64,000 bases of DNA from Auanema rhodensis (taxonomy: Eukaryota > Nematoda > Chromadorea > Rhabditida > Rhabditidae). The notes below the pieces were generated by a model. That model was not told where the DNA came from. It saw only the letters and a list, made by a program, of their open reading frames with translations, and did no database searches. Location: NCBI GenBank assembly GCA_964057225.1, contig OZ059898.1, forward strand, positions 806,001 to 870,000. The letters are read 5' to 3'. The translations under genes were made by a program, and so were the position numbers. Positions 48,201 to 57,800 of the stretch are shown here, one piece after another. Within the stretch, counting starts at the first letter, position 1. Each line of letters opens with the position of its first letter.

Positions 48201-49285
48201 AGACTTGGTATGATGCCTTCACCTTGATACAGTATGTCATTGAGAGATTTTTCATTTTTCTTTTTACTTGATGCATTTAGAACAATTCTGAGCTTTGTAG
48301 TCAGGCTCGACAGTTTTAAAACATAATGATGTGGTATATAATAAGTGAAAAAAGGATGATTTTGCTCTGGAGCAATTTCTAGAATTCCAGTTTTCATTTG
48401 TTCCATCATTGTTTCGTTATATTTCATCAAAATATCGGTTTTATCTTTCATTGTGTTCAGTATGCCATTCAAACATCCGATACTTTTGCCATAATTATCG
48501 TTAATTGATTGAACATCCGGTCTTATTGGAAATTTAACTTTAATTCGATCATTTACATATTGTACATTATCGTAAAAATGTTTCCAAGCCATTTTATCTT
48601 CATATTTACGTATTTCTTCTTTAGTTGCTTTTTTATTATCATCATTTAAACTAATTCCGTTTAAAAAACAGCTTATATCTTCGTTTTGAACGGATTCTTT
48701 TGAATTACTATCATTACAGTCACTTTGAGCAATAATAGGATGTATTATAGTTGGTATTATAATCAAATCATTACGTATATTAATAGATTTGAAAGTTTTT
48801 GGAACAAAATCGAAGAAATTGTCCATTCCTATTAAAATATCTGGTTCTACAAGACCTTTTTCAAATAATAATGTATTACTTTTTAGTTTATATGCTTTGA
48901 TTTCTTTAATATCCTCTTCATTTAATATGGGCATATTAACATATTTTGTAATTTGATCAATACTCATTAGTTTTACTGCTTTTTTGACTTCGGGAATATC
49001 CCACATAACTTCTCTAGATGATATGTTTTTTATATTGTTATTTATGCTTGAAATACTTAAAGATTTTTCGTTTAAAATTTTTAAATTCAACAGTTTCGCT
49101 GTTTTTTCTTTTATAAATGATTGATGAGAGCAAGTATCGAATAATATTACTAGATTTTTATGATAAGTTTTGAAAAATGATATGAAAAATGTGTTATTTC
49201 TATTTTTTTCTGTGTTATTTATATTTTCTGATAAAAGATTAGTTCTTATTATTCCTTTTCTATTACATTTTTCATTATTCGAAAA
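45215..49285 (-). CDS. BEL/Pao Pol: protease, reverse transcriptase, RNase H, integrase
   Basis: The frame is open from a stop at 49343-49345 down to 45215. No ATG begins it; it is entered from gag by a probable -1 shift at 49282-49288. Numbering from the codon at 49088-49090: the protease active site lies upstream (49130-49138) and reads DTC, where the family has D-S/T-G; the protease-end motif LIGMD is near residue 87. The reverse transcriptase has GDIEKAFHQI and YVDN at 392-395, with Asn in place of the second catalytic Asp. RNase H shows FTDASKD and FTDSQVV. The integrase has an HHCC site and D950, D1013, E1051 (SPWKGGFYERL). The C-terminal part matches DUF5641 (WPLAIIEELIYSQDGEIRTVKI). 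No stop or frameshift breaks it. Role: particle maturation, cDNA synthesis and integration. YVDN may be normal for part of the family; DTC may be a disabling change. Confidence 0.9.
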   Translation of the reverse strand, partial: FSNNEKCNRKGIIRTNLLSENINNTEKNRNNTFFISFFKTYHKNLVILFDTCSHQSFIKEKTAKLLNLKILNEKSLSISSINNNIKNISSREVMWDIPEVKKAVKLMSIDQITKYVNMPILNEEDIKEIKAYKLKSNTLLFEKGLVEPDILIGMDNFFDFVPKTFKSINIRNDLIIIPTIIHPIIAQSDCNDSNSKESVQNEDISCFLNGISLNDDNKKATKEEIRKYEDKMAWKHFYDNVQYVNDRIKVKFPIRPDVQSINDNYGKSIGCLNGILNTMKDKTDILMKYNETMMEQMKTGILEIAPEQNHPFFTYYIPHHYVLKLSSLTTKLRIVLNASSKKKNEKSLNDILYQGEGIIPSLAGMLIRLRMSRNFLIGDIEKAFHQIELDENHRDLTRILWVKDIHKGTQKSNILNLRFTRIPFGVNSSPFLLAASIIYFLKTEKSEISENILRNIYVDNIMLKIENKDQIFKFYEEVKNLFSKIGMNVREFYTNDVIQKDMIPIKDQIKETSFKILGMHYNGEKDVLLIKIPKWEEKSITKRGILSYINSIFDPLGITQPLTLKLRLFLKEIWDSKIGWDELIPEKQQSVWKTLYKKIENEKIEIKRAIIDETSDTSQKYEFLLFTDASKDVIAAVAYVMSINIHGKIEKIDFLCSKSSTMVEGTIPMKELTAVLFGMKMLKENIKEINVKIKNIKIFTDSQVVLCWLHKNPTKKIYIRNRLNKITELITEIEQGNRKIEFFYVNTKFNPADLPTRGLEKPDETYMQWIEGPQWYKAEKERNLHIKTLKEVIEKYCDEPQLKIVTLLLKSEMNPAENQDLDFLAQTFSSYSKFINIIRQVLIFITKMQKNIGKTSQNLLENFNEKDTLTKNKMIQQLLIKCHQNQNSILLKKEKYKKLDIITDDSGILRVRGRLGNSENSNKQYPILLFGKKTFTKLILTYIHETSLHSSRETMMAIVRREFFIIKLKTCINTVISKCLKCKKLNNRPYKYPNYPQLPKERVLIYKPFENIGIDYAGPLLVKTNSNYDKKVWIMLITCLCTRAVYLDLANDCSSKELTLNLRKFFARKRVPTKIISDNGSQFIKTDKILETFIEKKHVNWQKITPYSPWKGGFYERLIGVTKKYLIKTLGTRTVYFNELSTILTEIENIINSRPISYIHDDFDKIITPKSLEYYHPENLICEFSDNAKKTNLSQINEIKDWMSICNRTISEFWREWSLTYLEELRALSNKSAINKNCNKTNPKVGEIVLCIENNVKRHKWPLAIIEELIYSQDGEIRTVKIRNSEGNRFLRSINHLIPLEISENTPNNEENHRINSESLQNHEKSNEPKNIKENNPELWKNRLRNIEKIDYTMFF

Positions 49286-50457
49286 TTTTGCCCTAATGGT
49301 TCTTGATTGCCACCTGTTAGTTGAAGTTTCTGGCCTCTCTCTTCATTAGCATAATATTTTCTTTCATTTTGGTTTGGGGTACCTTCATTAGCATATGCGT
49401 TTCTGTTGTTTTTGAGTGTAGTTTGCTCATTAGCATATTGGTTTTTTATGCAAATGCTTTGATGATGCCGTCCATTGCATATTTCGCATGGTTTTTCTTT
49501 ACATTCGAATGATGAATGTTTTTTGCTAAAACAAATCCAGCATACTTTGTTTTGCATAATAATATTTCGCTTTTCGCTAATTGGTTTCAATTTTCTACAG
49601 TATTTCGTATCATGATTATCCATTCTACAGTATATGCATGTTTTTTCAATTTGTTTTGTAAGGCTATAATTATTTTCGTTCATTCTATTATAATTTTTTA
49701 TTGTTTTCGGATTTCTTTCTTTATTTGAATTTGTTAAAAAATTAATTGTTGATCTATGCTCATATTTTTCACTTTTGCTGTTTTTTGTTGCTGCAATTCC
49801 TGCTTCTATTTTGATTTCTATGCATTTTAGCACGTCTTCTATGTTCATTCTCCTTTTTTCTGTTATTTCTATTTCGGATATTTTTGTGTTGATCTCTATA
49901 TCAAATTTGCTTTTTATTATTTCTATTATTTCATCATTATCAACGTTTTCGTACTCTTCTAATGCTGATATTATTGACTTAATTTTATAAAAATTTTCTC
50001 TTGCATGTATTGGGTTGTTATATGATTTTCTTACGTTACTAAGCTCCATTTTTAAATCTTTTTTAATTTCGTAAGGTCTATCAAACGTATCTTTTAACAA
50101 TTTCAGAGCTTTTGCATAATTGTTCGCCTCTAGGCTGATGTGTTCCAACAGTTGTGATGGGAAGCCGGTAAGTGATGTTTTGAGATAGTATAATTTTTCT
50201 AATTTTGTTATTTTTTTATTATTATGTATGAGCATTTTGAACATGTTGTAAAATTCTTTAAATTTTTTGATTTCTCCATCAAATTTTTGTAATTCCATTT
50301 TTGGTTTGAATCCTTCATTTTTCATGATCTTGTGTTTGTTTTTTCCATAAGATATATTTTCTTCATCTGATTCTGTATTATATTCTTCATTACTTTCGTA
50401 CTTTTCTGTTCTTTTGTGTATTTCACATTTTTTTATGTGTTTTTCCAATTTCTTCAT
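49249..50457 (-). CDS. BEL/Pao Gag (main frame)
   Basis: 402 codons from an ATG at 50457. The core near 55-115 (KMELQKFDGEIKKFKEFYNMF, then HNN and EKLYYLKTSL) fits DUF1759, the BEL/Pao Gag domain. Three knuckles follow: C274-C277-H282-C287, C306-C309-H314-C319, C324-C327-H332-C336. The ATG is probably not the true start: coding text continues upstream in the other frame (50426-50818) and the heptad-like helix seems to run across the frame change. The C-terminus overlaps the pol frame by about 90 bases and contains the slippery heptamer. Role: coat protein that packages element RNA. Confidence 0.85.
   Translation of the reverse strand: MKKLEKHIKKCEIHKRTEKYESNEEYNTESDEENISYGKNKHKIMKNEGFKPKMELQKFDGEIKKFKEFYNMFKMLIHNNKKITKLEKLYYLKTSLTGFPSQLLEHISLEANNYAKALKLLKDTFDRPYEIKKDLKMELSNVRKSYNNPIHARENFYKIKSIISALEEYENVDNDEIIEIIKSKFDIEINTKISEIEITEKRRMNIEDVLKCIEIKIEAGIAATKNSKSEKYEHRSTINFLTNSNKERNPKTIKNYNRMNENNYSLTKQIEKTCIYCRMDNHDTKYCRKLKPISEKRNIIMQNKVCWICFSKKHSSFECKEKPCEICNGRHHQSICIKNQYANEQTTLKNNRNAYANEGTPNQNERKYYANEERGQKLQLTGGNQEPLGQNFRIMKNVIEKE
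49282..49288 (-). promoter_or_regulatory. Probable -1 ribosomal frameshift site, A AAT TTT
   Basis: In element sense the gag codons CAA AAT TTT contain the heptamer A AAT TTT (pattern X XXY YYZ) in the correct phase. It lies within the gag/pol overlap (49252-49342). Pol is in the -1 frame. No downstream pseudoknot was identified by eye. Confidence 0.65.
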
Positions 50458-50818
50458 TATATTTCGTTTTTAATTCATTTAAATTGTTTGTCAATTGTTT
50501 TATTTTTGATAGTAAATCGTTTTCTTTATATTGAACTGTTTGTTTTGCTCTTGGGGATATTATTAAATTAGGTGTACCTTTTTTGATTGGGGTTTGGTAC
50601 ACATATTTTGCATGTTTGCTTTTAAATTGGTTAATTTTGAAGTTGGTAGGAGTGAATCTTTGTGATAACTTTTCGTATTCCGATTCTAAATCTTCTTCTG
50701 AAGAAAATTGAGTTTCCTCTTCATTATCTGAGGGTTCCTCTTCGATTTCGATTAAATCTTTTTGATTTATTGCTTCTAGGAAGTCTTTTTCATTTAATTT
50801 GAAATTTCTGATGCATAA
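50423..50818 (-). pseudogene. N-terminal gag fragment of BEL, out of frame
   Basis: 131 codons open without a start codon. The product is acidic, then basic, then helical (EIEEEPSDNEEETQFSSEED near the start; LLSKIKQLTNNLNELKTKY near the end), like a Gag N-terminus with a coiled coil. It is bounded upstream by a stop exactly at the scrambled junction (50819-50821) and runs into the main gag ORF in another frame around 50455. A one-base shift relative to gag and the loss of the initiating region make gag of this copy unlikely to be translated in full. A programmed shift here cannot be excluded. Confidence 0.65.
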
Positions 50819-51157
50819 TTAAAAAATTTTCTCAGATTTAGTGTTAATTTATACCATTGAGGACCTTCGATCCATTGCATATATGTTTCATCGGGTTTTT
50901 CTAAACCTCTCGTAGGTAAATCGGCAGGATTAAACTTTGTATTCACATAAAAAAATTCAGAATTAACTTTGATTACGCCGGTCCGTTATTAGTAAAAACA
51001 AATAGTAATTATGACAAGAAGGTTTGGATTATGTTAATTACTTGCCTGTGTACACGAGCAGTATATTTGGATTTAGCCAATGATTGCTCCAGTAAAGAAT
51101 TAACACTAAATCTGAGAAAATTTTTTGCTCGAAAACGAGTACCAACAAAAATAATAT
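50819..51157. other. Scrambled pol fragments in BEL leader
   Basis: Three pieces: 50821-50848 matches pol at about 46088-46116 in the same orientation; about 50849-50959 matches about 46956-47066 in the same orientation; about 50970-51157 matches 46056-46243 inverted, so it reads on the + strand as integrase text (from GIDYAGP's Asp to IIS). A short overlap (TTTA) marks the first join. This replaces the normal leader and gag start. Template switching during reverse transcription is the likely cause; assembly error is the alternative. Confidence 0.85.
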
Positions 51158-51198
51158 CCACGCGGGCGACCCGGGTTCGATTCCCGGCCGATGCACCA
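51158..51198 (+). other. tRNA-Gly(GCC) 3'-half sequence with CCA (primer-binding site), copy A
   Basis: 41 bases from the last two anticodon bases through anticodon stem, variable loop, T arm (GGTTCGATTCCC) and acceptor (GGCCGATGCA), then CCA. In element sense it begins TGGTGCATCGGCCGGGAATC, the complement expected of a tRNA-Gly primer-binding site, but it is more than twice the usual 18 nt. It lacks the 5' half, so it is not a tRNA gene. Confidence 0.85.
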
Positions 51199-51205
51199 CT
51201 TTTTA

Positions 51206-51401
51206 TATCTCGAAATTAAAACGAAATATAATGAAAATGATTTATTTATAAGAAATATTTTATGAATCACGATATATATTATTAAATATGCGACTACGCG
51301 CTATGAGCCAACTATGTGAACTGAAAGATAACTTTATAGTCCTCGTTACGTCAATTTCACGCGCTTATGACGTGACGCGTATACAACCGGTTTTCTCAAA
51401 C
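51206..51401 (-). repeat. Partial LTR of BEL element (probable R-U5)
   Basis: 196 bp matching 51505-51700. In element sense it is the 3' part of the LTR, next to the primer-binding site. Its cut end may mark the transcript start (U3/R border), as in a copy of the RNA 5' end. This is inference. Confidence 0.8.
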
Positions 51402-51456
51402 ACACTAAATCTGAGAAAATTTTTTGCTCGAAAACGAGTACCAACAAAAATAATAT

Positions 51457-51497
51457 CCACGCGGGCGACCCGGGTTCGATTCCCGGCCGATGCACCA
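51457..51497 (+). other. tRNA-Gly(GCC) 3'-half sequence with CCA (primer-binding site), copy B
   Basis: Same 41 bases as 51158-51198, here adjoining the full 5' LTR across a 7-nt spacer (51498-51504). In normal position for a primer-binding site of the element on the - strand. Confidence 0.87.
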
Positions 51498-51504
51498 CTT
51501 TTTA

Positions 51505-51822
51505 TATCTCGAAATTAAAACGAAATATAATGAAAATGATTTATTTATAAGAAATATTTTATGAATCACGATATATATTATTAAATATGCGACTACGCGC
51601 TATGAGCCAACTATGTGAACTGAAAGATAACTTTATAGTCCTCGTTACGTCAATTTCACGCGCTTATGACGTGACGCGTATACAACCGGTTTTCTCAAAC
51701 CAAATGAGAATAAATGATTAATGAATAATTTCTTTTCAGGATGATTTTAATATTTAATGAATTCTCACTTTTTTAATAGTTTCTCCGTTACTTTCATTAA
51801 ATTTCGTATAATATACGAAACA
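51505..51822 (-). repeat. 5' LTR of BEL element
   Basis: 318 bp, same as 44126-44443 as far as read. Element sense TGTTTCG...CGAGATA; palindrome TTCGTAT-AAT-ATACGAA at 51803-51819. Confidence 0.92.
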
Positions 51823-51827
51823 CATGG
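51823..51827. repeat. Target-site duplication CATGG, right of BEL element
   Basis: Partner of 44121-44125; satellite resumes with AAACTCAAC. Confidence 0.88.
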
Positions 51828-54800
51828 AAACTCAACATACACTAATGCATCATTTTTCAAACGATCATAACTAATTTTTGTATTAAGCGTTTCTCAATGT
51901 AGTATAGTGCATTCGATGCGGATTTTTAAGCTGCTTCGATCTGTGTTATCAGATTTGCGCTAGCTTAAAAATGCACCGAGATATCAACTGATATAAGTTC
52001 ACACTTATATCCTCGATTTTCACCCTGAAGAATTAATTTTTTCGTTGAATAACATTGTCCATCGTCTTTGCCTTGAAAAAAGGAATCTAAAAACATCTAC
52101 TTTTCGCCAAATTATTTTGAAATTTTTCGAAAAAATTTTTGTCAAAATGTTTTTGGAAGCAATGTTGAGTGTACATGGAAACTCAACATACACTAATGCA
52201 TCATTTTTCAAACGATCATAACTAATTTTTGTATTAAGCGTTTCTCAATGTAGTATAGTGCATTCGATGCGGATTTTTAAGCTGCTTCGATCTGTGTTAT
52301 CAGATTTGCGCTAGCTTAAAAATGCACCGAGATATCAACTGATATAAGTTCACACTTATATCCTCGATTTTCACCCTGAAGAATTAATTTTTTCGTTGAA
52401 TAACATTGTCCATCGTCTTTGCCTTGAAAAAAGGAATCTAAAAACATCTACTTTTCGCCAAATTATTTTGAAATTTTTCGAAAAAATTTTTGTCAAAATG
52501 TTTTTGGAAGCAATGTTGAGTGTACATGGAAACTCAACATACACTAATGCATCATTTTTCAAACGATCATAACTAATTTTTGTATTAAGCGTTTCTCAAT
52601 GTAGTATAGTGCATTCGATGCGGATTTTTAAGCTGCGTCGATCTGTGTTATCAGATTTGCGCTAGCTTAAAAATGCACCGAGATATCAACTGATATAAGT
52701 TCACACATATATCCTCGATTTTCACCCTGAAGAATTAATTTTTTCGTTGAATAACATTGTCCATCGTCTTTGCCTTGAAAAAAGGAATCTAAAAACATCT
52801 ACTTTTTGCTAAATTATTTTGAAATTTTTCGAAAAAATTTTTGTCAAAATGTTTTTGGAAGCAATGTTGAGTGTACATGGAAACTCAACATACACTAATG
52901 CATCATTTTTCAAACGATCATAACTAATTTTTGTATTAAGCGTTTCTCAATGTAGTATAGTGCATTCGATGCGGATTTTTAAGCTGCGTCGATCTGTGTT
53001 ATCAGATTTGCGCTAGCTTAAAAATGCACCGAGATATCAACTGATATAAGTTCACACTTATATCCTCGATTTTCACCCTGAAGAATTAATTTTTTCGTTG
53101 AATAACATTGTCCATCGTCTTTGCCTTGAAAAAAGGAATCTAAAAACATCTACTTTTCGCCAAATTATTTTGAAATTTTTCGAAAAAATTTTTGTCAAAA
53201 TGTTTTTGGAAGCAATGTTGAGTGTACATGGAAACTCAACATACACTAATGCATCATTTTTCAAACGATCATAACTAATTTTTGTATTAAGCGTTTCTCA
53301 ATGTAGTATAGTGCATTCGATGCGGATTTTTAAGCTGCGTCGATCTGTGTTATCAGATTTGCGCTAGCTTAAAAATGCACCGAGATATCAACTGATATAA
53401 GTTCACACATATATCCTCGATTTTCACCCTGAAGAATTAATTTTTTCGTTGAATAACATTGTCCATCGTCTTTGCCTTGAAAAAAGGAATCTAAAAACAT
53501 CTACTTTTTGCTAAATTATTTTGAAATTTTTCGAAAAAATTTTTGTCAAAATGTTTTTGGAAGCAATGTTGAGTGTACATGGAAACTCAACATACACTAA
53601 TGCATCATTTTTCAAACGATCATAACTAATTTTTGTATTAAGCGTTTCTCAATGTAGTATAGTGCATTCGATGCGGATTTTTAAGCTGCGTCGATCTGTG
53701 TTATCAGATTTGCGCTAGCTTAAAAATGCACCGAGATATCAACTGATATAAGTTCACACTTATATCCTCGATTTTCACCCAGAAGAATTAATTTTTTCGT
53801 TGAATAACATTGTCCATCGTCTTTGCCTTGAAAAAAGGAATCTAAAAACATCTACTTTTTGCTAAATTATTTTGAAATTTTTCGAAAAAATTTTTGTCAA
53901 AATGTTTTTGGAAGCAATGTTGAGTGTACATGGAAACTCAACATACACTAATGCATCATTTTTCAAACGATCATAACTAATTTTTGTATTAAGCGTTTCT
54001 CAATGTAGTATAGTGCATTCGATGCGGATTTTTAAGCTGCGTCGATCTGTGTTATCAGATTTGCGCTAGCTTAAAAATGCACCGAGATATCAACTGATAT
54101 AAGTTCACACTTATATCCTCGATTTTCACCCTGAAGAATTAATTTTTTCGTTGAATAACATTGTCCATCGTCTTTGCCTTGAAAAATAGAATCTAAAAAC
54201 ATCTACTTTTTGCTAAATTATTTTGAAATTTTTCGAAAAAATTTTTGTCAAAATGTTTTTGGAAGCAATGTTGAGTGTACATGGAAACTCAACATACACT
54301 AATGCATCATTTTTCAAACGATCATAACTAATTTTTGTATTAAGCGTTTCTCAATGTAGTATAGTGCATTCGATGCGGATTTTTAAGCTGCGTCGATCTG
54401 TGTTATCAGATTTGCGCTAGCTTAAAAATGCACCGAGATATCAACTGATATAAGTTCACACTTATATCCTCGATTTTCACCCTGAAGAATTAATTTTTTC
54501 GTTGAATAACATTGTCCATCGTCTTTGCCTTGAAAAAAGGAATCTAAAAACATCTACTTTTCGCCAAATTATTTTGAAATTTTTCGAAAAAATTTTTGTC
54601 AAAATGTTTTTGGAAGCAATGTTGAGTGTACATGGAAACTCAACATACACTAATGCATCATTTTTCAAACGATCATAACTAATTTTTGTATTAAGCGTTT
54701 CTCAATGTAGTATAGTGCATTCGATGCGGATTTTTAAGCTGCGTCGATCTGTGTTATCAGATTTGCGCTAGCTTAAAAATGCACCGAGATATCAACTGAT

Positions 54801-57800
54801 ATAAGTTCACACATATATCCTCGATTTTCACCCTGAAGAATTAATTTTTTCGTTGAATAACATTGTCCATCGTCTTTGCCTTGAAAAAAGGAATCTAAAA
54901 ACATCTACTTTTTGCTAAATTATTTTGAAATTTTTCGAAAAAATTTTTGTCAAAATGTTTTTGGAAGCAATGTTGAGTGTACATGGAAACTCAACATACA
55001 CTAATGCATCATTTTTCAAACGATCATAACTAATTTTTGTATTAAGCGTTTCTCAATGTAGTATAGTGCATTCGATGCGGATTTTTAAGCTGCGTCGATC
55101 TGTGTTATCAGATTTGCGCTAGCTTAAAAATGCACCGAGATATCAACTGATATAAGTTCACACTTATATCCTCGATTTTCACCCAGAAGAATTAATTTTT
55201 TCGTTGAATAACATTGTCCATCGTCTTTGCCTTGAAAAAAGGAATCTAAAAACATCTACTTTTTGCTAAATTATTTTGAAATTTTTCGAAAAAATTTTTG
55301 TCAAAATGTTTTTGGAAGCAATGTTGAGTGTACATGGAAACTCAACATACACTAATGCATCATTTTTCAAACGATCATAACTAATTTTTGTATTAAGCGT
55401 TTCTCAATGTAGTATAGTGCATTCGATGCGGATTTTTAAGCTGCGTCGATCTGTGTTATCAGATTTGCGCTAGCTTAAAAATGCACCGAGATATCAACTG
55501 ATATAAGTTCACACTTATATCCTCGATTTTCACCCTGAAGAATTAATTTTTTCGTTGAATAACATTGTCCATCGTCTTTGCCTTGAAAAATAGAATCTAA
55601 AAACATCTACTTTTTGCTAAATTATTTTGAAATTTTTCGAAAAAATTTTTGTCAAAATGTTTTTGGAAGCAATGTTGAGTGTACATGGAAACTCAACATA
55701 CACTAATGCATCATTTTTCAAACGATCATAACTAATTTTTGTATTAAGCGTTTCTCAATGTAGTATAGTGCATTCGATGCGGATTTTTAAGCTGCGTCGA
55801 TCTGTGTTATCAGATTTGCGCTAGCTTAAAAATGCACCGAGATATCAACTGATATAAGTTCACACTTATATCCTCGATTTTCACCCTGAAGAATTAATTT
55901 TTTCGTTGAATAACATTGTCCATCGTCTTTGCCTTGAAAAAAGGAATCTAAAAACATCTACTTTTCGCCAAATTATTTTGAAATTTTTCGAAAAAATTTT
56001 TGTCAAAATGTTTTTGGAAGCAATGTTGAGTGTACATGGAAACTCAACATACACTAATGCATCATTTTTCAAACGATCATAACTAATTTTTGTATTAAGC
56101 GTTTCTCAATGTAGTATAGTGCATTCGATGCGGATTTTTAAGCTGCGTCGATCTGTGTTATCAGATTTGCGCTAGCTTAAAAATGCACCGAGATATCAAC
56201 TGATATAAGTTCACACATATATCCTCGATTTTCACCCTGAAGAATTAATTTTTTCGTTGAATAACATTGTCCATCGTCTTTGCCTTGAAAAAAGGAATCT
56301 AAAAACATCTACTTTTTGCTAAATTATTTTGAAATTTTTCGAAAAAATTTTTGTCAAAATGTTTTTGGAAGCAATGTTGAGTGTACATGGAAACTCAACA
56401 TACACTAATGCATCATTTTTCAAACGATCATAACTAATTTTTGTATTAAGCGTTTCTCAATGTAGTATAGTGCATTCGATGCGGATTTTTAAGCTGCGTC
56501 GATCTGTGTTATCAGATTTGCGCTAGCTTAAAAATGCACCGAGATATCAACTGATATAAGTTCACACTTATATCCTCGATTTTCACCCTGAAGAATTAAT
56601 TTTTTCGTTGAATAACATTGTCCATCGTCTTTGCCTTGAAAAAAGGAATCTAAAAACATCTACTTTTTGCTAAATTATTTTGAAATTTTTCGAAAAAATT
56701 TTTGTCAAAATGTTTTTGGAAGCAATGTTGAGTGTACATGGAAACTCAACATACACTAATGCATCATTTTTCAAACGATCATAACTAATTTTTGTATTAA
56801 GCGTTTCTCAATGTAGTATAGTGCATTCGATGCGGATTTTTAAGCTGCGTCGATCTGTGTTATCAGATTTGCGCTAGCTTAAAAATGCACCGAGATATCA
56901 ACTGATATAAGTTCACACTTATATCCTCGATTTTCACCCTGAAGAATTAATTTTTTCGTTGAATAACATTGTCCATCGTCTTTGCCTTGAAAAAAGGAAT
57001 CTAAAAACATCTACTTTTCGCCAAATTATTTTGAAATTTTTCGAAAAAATTTTTGTCAAAATGTTTTTGGAAGCAATGTTGAGTGTACATGGAAACTCAA
57101 CATACACTAATGCATCATTTTTCAAACGATCATAACTAATTTTTGTATTAAGCGTTTCTCAATGTAGTATAGTGCATTCGATGCGGATTTTTAAGCTGCG
57201 TCGATCTGTGTTATCAGATTTGCGCTAGCTTAAAAATGCACCGAGATATCAACTGATATAAGTTCACACATATATCCTCGATTTTCACCCTGAAGAATTA
57301 ACTTTTTCGTTGAATAACATTGTCCATCGTCTTTGCCTTGAAAAAAGGAATCTAAAAACATCTACTTTTTGCTAAATTATTTTGAAATTTTTCGAAAAAA
57401 TTTTTGTCAAAATGTTTTTGGAAGCAATGTTGAGTGTACATGGAAACTCAACATACACTAATGCATCATTTTTCAAACGATCATAACTAATTTTTGTATT
57501 AAGCGTTTCTCAATGTAGTATAGTGCATTCGATGCGGATTTTTAAGCTGCGTCGATCTGTGTTATCAGATTTGCGCTAGCTTAAAAATGCACCGAGATAT
57601 CAACTGATATAAGTTCACACTTATATCCTCGATTTTCACCCTGAAGAATTAATTTTTTCGTTGAATAACATTGTCCATCGTCTTTGCCTTGAAAAAAGGA
57701 ATCTAAAAACATCTACTTTTTGCTAAATTATTTTGAAATTTTTCGAAAAAATTTTTGTCAAAATGTTTTTGGAAGCAATGTTGAGTGTACATGGAAACTC

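Larger units (their letters stand above)
51103..51700. repeat. 299-bp tandem duplication at BEL 5' end
   Basis: Copy A 51103-51401, copy B 51402-51700, offset exactly 299. Each copy holds, on the + strand, a piece of inverted integrase text, the tRNA-Gly 3' half, a 7-nt spacer and the first 196 bases of the LTR. Copy B then continues into the rest of the full LTR. Confidence 0.93.
44126..51822 (-). mobile_element. BEL/Pao-type LTR retrotransposon with rearranged 5' region
   Basis: 7697 bp between CATGG duplications, transcribed on the - strand. In element order: 5' LTR (51505-51822), 7-nt spacer, tRNA-Gly primer-binding site, scrambled leader with a tandem partial LTR, gag (two frames), pol, a third zinc-knuckle ORF, 3' LTR (44126-44443). 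Gag with a DUF1759-like core and three knuckles, a DUF1758-like protease, and an integrase followed by a DUF5641-like tail define the family. LTRs look identical, so insertion is recent, yet the gag start is missing, so this copy probably depends on others for movement. Confidence 0.93.

Noticed and set aside
51158-51497. tRNA-Gly genes
   Set aside because: Only the 3' half is present, with an encoded CCA, next to an LTR: a primer-binding site or captured tRNA, not a gene.
51031-51518. + strand ORFs of 62 and 76 codons with integrase-like text
   Set aside because: Inverted pol fragments running into tRNA and LTR sequence; not genes.
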